This document shows positions 60,616 through 64,000 of a stretch of DNA of 64,000 nt, in pieces. Positions within the stretch are counted from its first letter, which is position 1. Every line of letters begins with the position of its first letter. Source of the stretch: Neobacillus sp. Marseille-Q6967. GTDB lineage: Bacteria; Bacillota; Bacilli; Bacillales; Cytobacillaceae. The position numbers and the translations under genes were made by a program. The stretch covers positions 660,001 to 724,000 of the forward strand of contig NZ_CAMGZB010000001.1 in NCBI RefSeq assembly GCF_946151075.1, given 5' to 3'. The notes below the pieces were generated by a model that was given only the letters and a program-made list of their open reading frames with translations, did no database searches and had not been told where the DNA came from.

Positions 60616-61164
60616 TTATTTAACCATAGCCCCCAGTGATTGTTCAAAGTGGCCTAGCGCCCATACATGGCCATTTGGATTGAAAGAAGCAACGGCCTCT
60701 TTGTAAACTACAATCTTAAAACCGCGATTATAAGCATCTACCGCAGTATGAAGAACGCAAATATCTGTGCAAACACCGACAAGATGAACCTCGGTAATCC
60801 CGCGCTCTCGTAATTTGATTTCAAGGTCCGTGCCGGCAAAAGCCGAATAGCGTGTTTTATCCATGAAATGAACATTTTCACGATCGCTGTTTGCTTGGTA
60901 GACTTCGCTTAACGCACCAAACAAGTCCCTCCCAGCGGTCCCGCGGATATTGTGCGGCGGAAATAGCATCGTCTCCGGATGGTACTTATCACCTTTATCA
61001 TGCACATCAATGGCAAACACAACATAATCTCCATTCTCAATAAATTCTTTGGTTAACTCCACAATCTTTCCCTCTATTTCCTGCCCCGGCTTCCCACAGG
61101 TAAGTGCTCCTGCATCATGCACAAAATCATGAGTATAATCGATATTAATCAAAGCCTTCATCAT
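60616..61164 (-). CDS. pncA: Nicotinamidase (cysteine hydrolase family)
   Basis: 182 residues. It converts nicotinamide to nicotinate, the substrate of PncB. The catalytic triad is visible: Asp in NIDYTHDF (about D9), Lys in MDKTRYSAF, and nucleophile Cys in GVCTDICVLHTA (the second Cys). The metal-binding HD pairs are in DVHDKGDKYHPE. GGAGCGG precedes the ATG. The gene order pncA-pncB covers two consecutive steps of NAD salvage. Confidence 0.93.
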   Translation of the reverse strand: MMKALINIDYTHDFVHDAGALTCGKPGQEIEGKIVELTKEFIENGDYVVFAIDVHDKGDKYHPETMLFPPHNIRGTAGRDLFGALSEVYQANSDRENVHFMDKTRYSAFAGTDLEIKLRERGITEVHLVGVCTDICVLHTAVDAYNRGFKIVVYKEAVASFNPNGHVWALGHFEQSLGAMVK

Positions 61165-61240
61165 TCATCCGCTCCCTATTCATTACTTTTTTTCATTATA
61201 ATCCTTCTTCTCGATAGGTAACAAATTCCAGGTTTTATAT

Positions 61241-61274
61241 AAAAAAAAGCACGTCCCTTTTCGGTACGCACTTA
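61241..61274 (-). terminator. Terminator of dgkB
   Basis: On the minus strand AAGTGCGT pairs (with GU pairs) with ACGTGCTT, followed by U7. Confidence 0.7.
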
Positions 61275-61278
61275 TCGA

Positions 61279-62220
61279 CTAGCTATATCTCTTCCCCGGT
61301 TCCCAATCACTTGGTTTGTCGTTTGGCCGGATATCCTCAATTGGTACAAATACCTCTAAATGACGGTATAGATTTTCGAATTCCGCCGGGAGCAGCCCGC
61401 CAAATTCGCCATCGAGATTTAATTGAACCTTTTCCTGCGAATTTATCTTAATACGACTCGCTTGCGTATAGATCACATTCGGATCATTCACATGTTCTCC
61501 ACGGATCGCCAGCGTAGCAATCCGAATAAACTCCGCCAAATTGGTCTTCTTCAATATTAACAACGAAAATAATCCATCATTAATTGAAGCATCCGGTGCA
61601 ATCCTTTCAAAACCGCCGATGGAATTTGTGAGCCCCACAAGGAAGAGCATTGCTTCTCCTTCAAAAAGCTTTCCATCATATTCGATGCTTAATTCCGTTG
61701 CTTTAATGGACGGAAGCATTTCCATACCCTTTAGATAATAAGCAAGCTGACCAAGCATTGTTTTTAGCTTACTTGGAACTTCGTATGTTAACTCGGTAAT
61801 CCTGCCGCCGCCAGCAATATTAATAAAATAGCGGTCATTAATCCTCCCAATATCCATAGGGATACGGTCACCCTTTGTAATGATATCTACTGCTCCTAAG
61901 ATATCTCTTGGAATATGGAGGGCACGGGCAAAATCATTCGTCGTTCCTGCCGGGATAATACCAAGTTTCGGACGGAACTCCTGCTCAGCCAGCCCGTTCA
62001 CAACCTCATTAATCGTCCCGTCGCCTCCGGCTGCAATAACCACGTCATATTGCCGCTCCACAGCAATCCTAGCAGCATTAGTTGCATCACCTGCACCCGT
62101 CGTCGCATGACAGGAAGCCTCATAACCAGCAATTTCTAGTTTCTCTAGTATCTCTGGAAGATGGCGCTTAAGAATTTCCCGTCCAGAGGTAGGATTATAA
62201 ATTAGTCGTGCTCTTTTCAT
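61279..62220 (-). CDS. dgkB: Diacylglycerol kinase, soluble (DgkB-like)
   Basis: 313 residues from ATG 62220 (MKRARLIYNPTSGRE), the start used by the B. subtilis protein; the ATGs at 62232/62229 lack a good site. The DAGK catalytic motif is AAGGDGTINEVVNGL (GGDGT) and the LGIIPAGTTNDFARAL stretch follows. Metal-site and DgkB-type elements LDGEFGG and DASINDGLFSLL are present. It phosphorylates diacylglycerol to phosphatidic acid, recycling the DAG left by lipoteichoic acid synthesis. That is a functional link to the LTA-synthase-family gene at 2.4 kb. Confidence 0.92.
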   Translation of the reverse strand: MKRARLIYNPTSGREILKRHLPEILEKLEIAGYEASCHATTGAGDATNAARIAVERQYDVVIAAGGDGTINEVVNGLAEQEFRPKLGIIPAGTTNDFARALHIPRDILGAVDIITKGDRIPMDIGRINDRYFINIAGGGRITELTYEVPSKLKTMLGQLAYYLKGMEMLPSIKATELSIEYDGKLFEGEAMLFLVGLTNSIGGFERIAPDASINDGLFSLLILKKTNLAEFIRIATLAIRGEHVNDPNVIYTQASRIKINSQEKVQLNLDGEFGGLLPAEFENLYRHLEVFVPIEDIRPNDKPSDWEPGKRYS

Positions 62221-62401
62221 CAATCTCATCATCCTATTTTTATGAAATCAATCCATGGTTTTTAAAATACTCTTCTATATTCTACCAATTAATAGATAGG
62301 CATACAATTTTTAAAAATCCACAAATCCTATTTTACCCTGTTTACTATCGTCTACTATCATAACGTTTTTTTATTTTTTTGCAAAAAATAAGATATGATT
62401 T

Positions 62402-63322
62402 TTAATTCGTAGTATTCAAGCTGACATAATGGGTATTGATGATATTGATTTGATACTTTCCTTCTCCCGACTGATAAACGGCGTTTCGCTCCACCCCTTC
62501 CATACCATTAGGATCTCCCTTTTCCGTAACCTGCCAGGTTCCATCTTTCCCCCTTACCTCACCCACACCTACAGCTGCGATTTTCACATTGTTCGCCTCA
62601 TTCATTTCTATATCCAGTGAAGAAACGTTATCGATGCTCCAATTGCTTTCTAGTGCCCGTGGTTTCAAAGAGACTTGATTTCCATTTCCAATCACTTCAA
62701 GCTTTACATTGTTAGGGATTAAAATCGTTGCCGCCACTTCCTGCTGAGCATAAAAGGGGCCCACTTCATTTGGTAAAGTCTTCACATTCACGTAAAGCGT
62801 ATCGCCCTTTTGCGTTGCCGAAACAAAATCATCTGCAGTCTTAATCAACTTTTCCTTTTTTACTGTCTGCGCCCGGTAGGTACCAAACATTGAAACTTCC
62901 CTTGCTTCTGTTGCCTCAATTGTCATTTGATAGCCGGTTGTTCTTAACACAACTCTCTTAACCTCTTCGTTTACTGGATAAGAAAAAGCAGGCAATTCAA
63001 AGGACCGTTCCTCCCGGGCCACCACTTCCTCTACCTTCCCAATGACTCCCGTCGTGCTTAAAATCGCCAGCATAATCCCGAACATCCCCAATACACCCAC
63101 AAAGAATATGCTGAGTAAATCATATTTTAATACCGGCTTTTCCTGTCGTGAAAAGTATAGATAAAGGAGAATCTCCGCTCCTAACACAATTAACAAAATC
63201 GGCCACCATGCTGTAAGCACATGGACCAAATTAGACCCGAAAAACCTCGATAGAAAAAGGAAGAGGCCCAGGAAAATTAGCGAGGCCCCCATCGAAACCG
63301 TTCCAACACGCCATGTCCTCAT
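62402..63322 (-). CDS. Membrane protein with LiaF/DUF5668-like amino terminus
   Basis: 306 residues. Four hydrophobic helices in the first ~95 residues (SMGASLIFLGLFLFLSRFF, WWPILLIVLGAEILLYLYFSR, LLSIFFVGVLGMFGIMLAIL) resemble the LiaI/LiaF-type membrane region. A beta-rich extracellular or cytoplasmic domain follows (about 110-306). The family is not certain; some relatives act in cell-envelope stress signalling, which is only suggestive. Its ATG overlaps the stop codon of the 30-aa gene upstream (ATGA), so it is translationally coupled to it. Confidence 0.7.
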   Translation of the reverse strand: MRTWRVGTVSMGASLIFLGLFLFLSRFFGSNLVHVLTAWWPILLIVLGAEILLYLYFSRQEKPVLKYDLLSIFFVGVLGMFGIMLAILSTTGVIGKVEEVVAREERSFELPAFSYPVNEEVKRVVLRTTGYQMTIEATEAREVSMFGTYRAQTVKKEKLIKTADDFVSATQKGDTLYVNVKTLPNEVGPFYAQQEVAATILIPNNVKLEVIGNGNQVSLKPRALESNWSIDNVSSLDIEMNEANNVKIAAVGVGEVRGKDGTWQVTEKGDPNGMEGVERNAVYQSGEGKYQINIINTHYVSLNTTN

Positions 63323-63411
63323 ACCTGCTCCACCTTTCCTTTTCTAAAAAGGAACCCAATTTCCGCTCCGCTCAAGATAACCCCCGTCAGTTTGTTTCCC
63401 CATTTCTTCAT
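63319..63411 (-). CDS. 30-aa microprotein, translationally coupled
   Basis: GGGAGGAG precedes the ATG at 63411. The product reads MKKWGNKLTGVILSGAEIGF followed by LFRKGKVEQV: basic ends and a short hydrophobic centre. Its start overlaps the previous gene's stop (ATGA), and its stop overlaps the next start (ATGA), a strong sign of a genuine gene. Unknown function. Confidence 0.6.
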   Translation of the reverse strand: MKKWGNKLTGVILSGAEIGFLFRKGKVEQV

Positions 63412-64000
63412 GACTTTTTCTCCTCCCTCTTCCTTTTGTTTCCGGATAGAAGCTTTAGTCCTCCGCCAATTAACAGCACACAGACTAGCCCTGTCTGGAA
63501 GTATCTAGATATCCAATACATAAGATCTACTTGAACGATGTTAGCCAGCATTGGAGCCAAAACAGGGACTAGAACGTTCATCATTAAGTAATACAACCCC
63601 ATCAGGATAAGGCCAATCCCCACCCACTTCTGGTGATTGATGAAGTAAGAAATAATCGGAACATCTTCGATTTCCTCATCACCATATTTGGATACCTTCT
63701 GAATCGCATCAAAAAAGCTATAAAACCAGATAATCGGGATTAAGAATAAAAAGATTCCTAATCTCAAAACATCCAAAATATAAATGGAAAACAGAAACGC
63801 AGCCATAAGTTGAATACCACGGCGCTGCAGTCCGATGTATAAGTGCCCCGCTCCTGGAAAGATCGATAGGAATGTTGCAATTGCCTTGCTTTTCTTTCCG
63901 TCAGGACGCCGAGTTTCAAAGTCCTGAAATATGGTTTTATCAATTAACTCTTCACCACGCTGCTTCTTATTTAACTGTTGCACGGCATCAAAGAAACCAT
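63408..64000 (-). CDS. TM2-like multi-spanning membrane protein, 5' end beyond the window
   Basis: The frame is open to the window edge, so the start is not visible. GTG 63983 is a possible internal start, but upstream in-frame residues GFFDAVQQ match the family-like pattern SFFDAIQK inside the protein, which suggests the gene continues beyond 64000 and contains a repeated helix-hairpin unit. The visible part has FLSIFPGAGHLYIGLQRRGIQL (a TM2-type motif) and about five helices, ending in the basic KRKREEKKS. It is the first of three translationally coupled genes. Function unknown. Confidence 0.75.
   Translation of the reverse strand, partial: GFFDAVQQLNKKQRGEELIDKTIFQDFETRRPDGKKSKAIATFLSIFPGAGHLYIGLQRRGIQLMAAFLFSIYILDVLRLGIFLFLIPIIWFYSFFDAIQKVSKYGDEEIEDVPIISYFINHQKWVGIGLILMGLYYLMMNVLVPVLAPMLANIVQVDLMYWISRYFQTGLVCVLLIGGGLKLLSGNKRKREEKKS

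Overview
This is a low-GC window from a spore-forming Bacillaceae chromosome (Bacillus/Neobacillus-like; genus not provable from the sequence). Evidence: AGGAGG-type ribosome binding sites with occasional TTG/GTG starts, sigma-A promoters, a YhcN/YlaJ-type lipoprotein, a LicT/GlcT-type antiterminator, cre-like boxes, and many genes with recognisable Bacillus counterparts (dgkB next to the YefA-type rRNA methyltransferase, DUF418, ba3 oxidase). There are no rRNA or tRNA genes, intact transposases or prophage genes. Most genes are housekeeping or carbon-uptake genes, with several broken or deleted ones.

Layout. 1-387: 3' part of a PrxQ-like peroxiredoxin with an in-frame TGA exactly at the peroxidatic cysteine and a SECIS-like hairpin behind it (candidate selenoprotein). 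0.5-8 kb: MFS exporter, LTA-synthase-family enzyme, DUF418 protein, aroD, aroK, K+ channel. 8.07-8.90 kb: sixteen tandem 52-bp units. 9-12.8 kb: secreted CocE-type hydrolase, NorA-like efflux pump, DUF4395 protein. 13-16.2 kb: a PTS module (antiterminator, GlcNAc-type EIICB, EIIA-Glc) with a RAT/terminator switch and cre box. 16.4-19 kb: peptide transporter DtpT, glutaminase. 19-20.2 kb: gpx-ohrR operon with a palindromic operator and a GC-rich repeat in its leader. 20.2-21.8 kb: LacI cassette with a perfect 18-bp operator and a 41-44 aa microprotein. 22-28 kb: VOC protein, two tandem DUF2294/MpsC paralogs, PAS kinase, polar amino-acid ABC transporter. 27.8-28.45 kb: a decayed MFS gene running into a second 52-bp array. 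28.5-37.7 kb: Asn-rich sporulation lipoprotein, SelO, HAD phosphatase, ba3-type cytochrome oxidase operon with SCO and heme O synthase, YgjP-like metalloprotease. 37.8-43.5 kb: CWB2 surface protein, DUF1456 protein, a third 52-bp array, secreted esterase, AraC regulator. 43.7-48 kb: sucrose operon (scrR-scrA-scrB) with palindromic operators and a fructokinase gene collapsed in frame to 47 codons. 48.3-56.9 kb: frameshifted VOC gene, three MFS transporters, VOC protein, a LacI/DHDPS-like aldolase/MFS catabolic cassette with operators inside its promoter, DUF4256 protein. 57-64 kb: RlmCD-type methyltransferase, two small membrane proteins, NAD salvage pair pncA-pncB, dgkB, and three translationally coupled membrane genes running off the end.

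How they work together. The single EIIA-Glc could serve both the GlcNAc-type EIICB and the sucrose EIIBC, neither of which carries its own IIA domain. The oxidase operon holds structural subunits, a copper chaperone candidate and heme O synthase together. gpx and its probable sensor OhrR are co-transcribed. pncA and pncB form consecutive steps of nicotinamide salvage.

The most notable unexplained structure is that three tandem arrays of unrelated sequence all have a period of 52 bp (single 51- or 53-bp steps are the exceptions), plus a fourth with a 21-bp period. All lie between genes.
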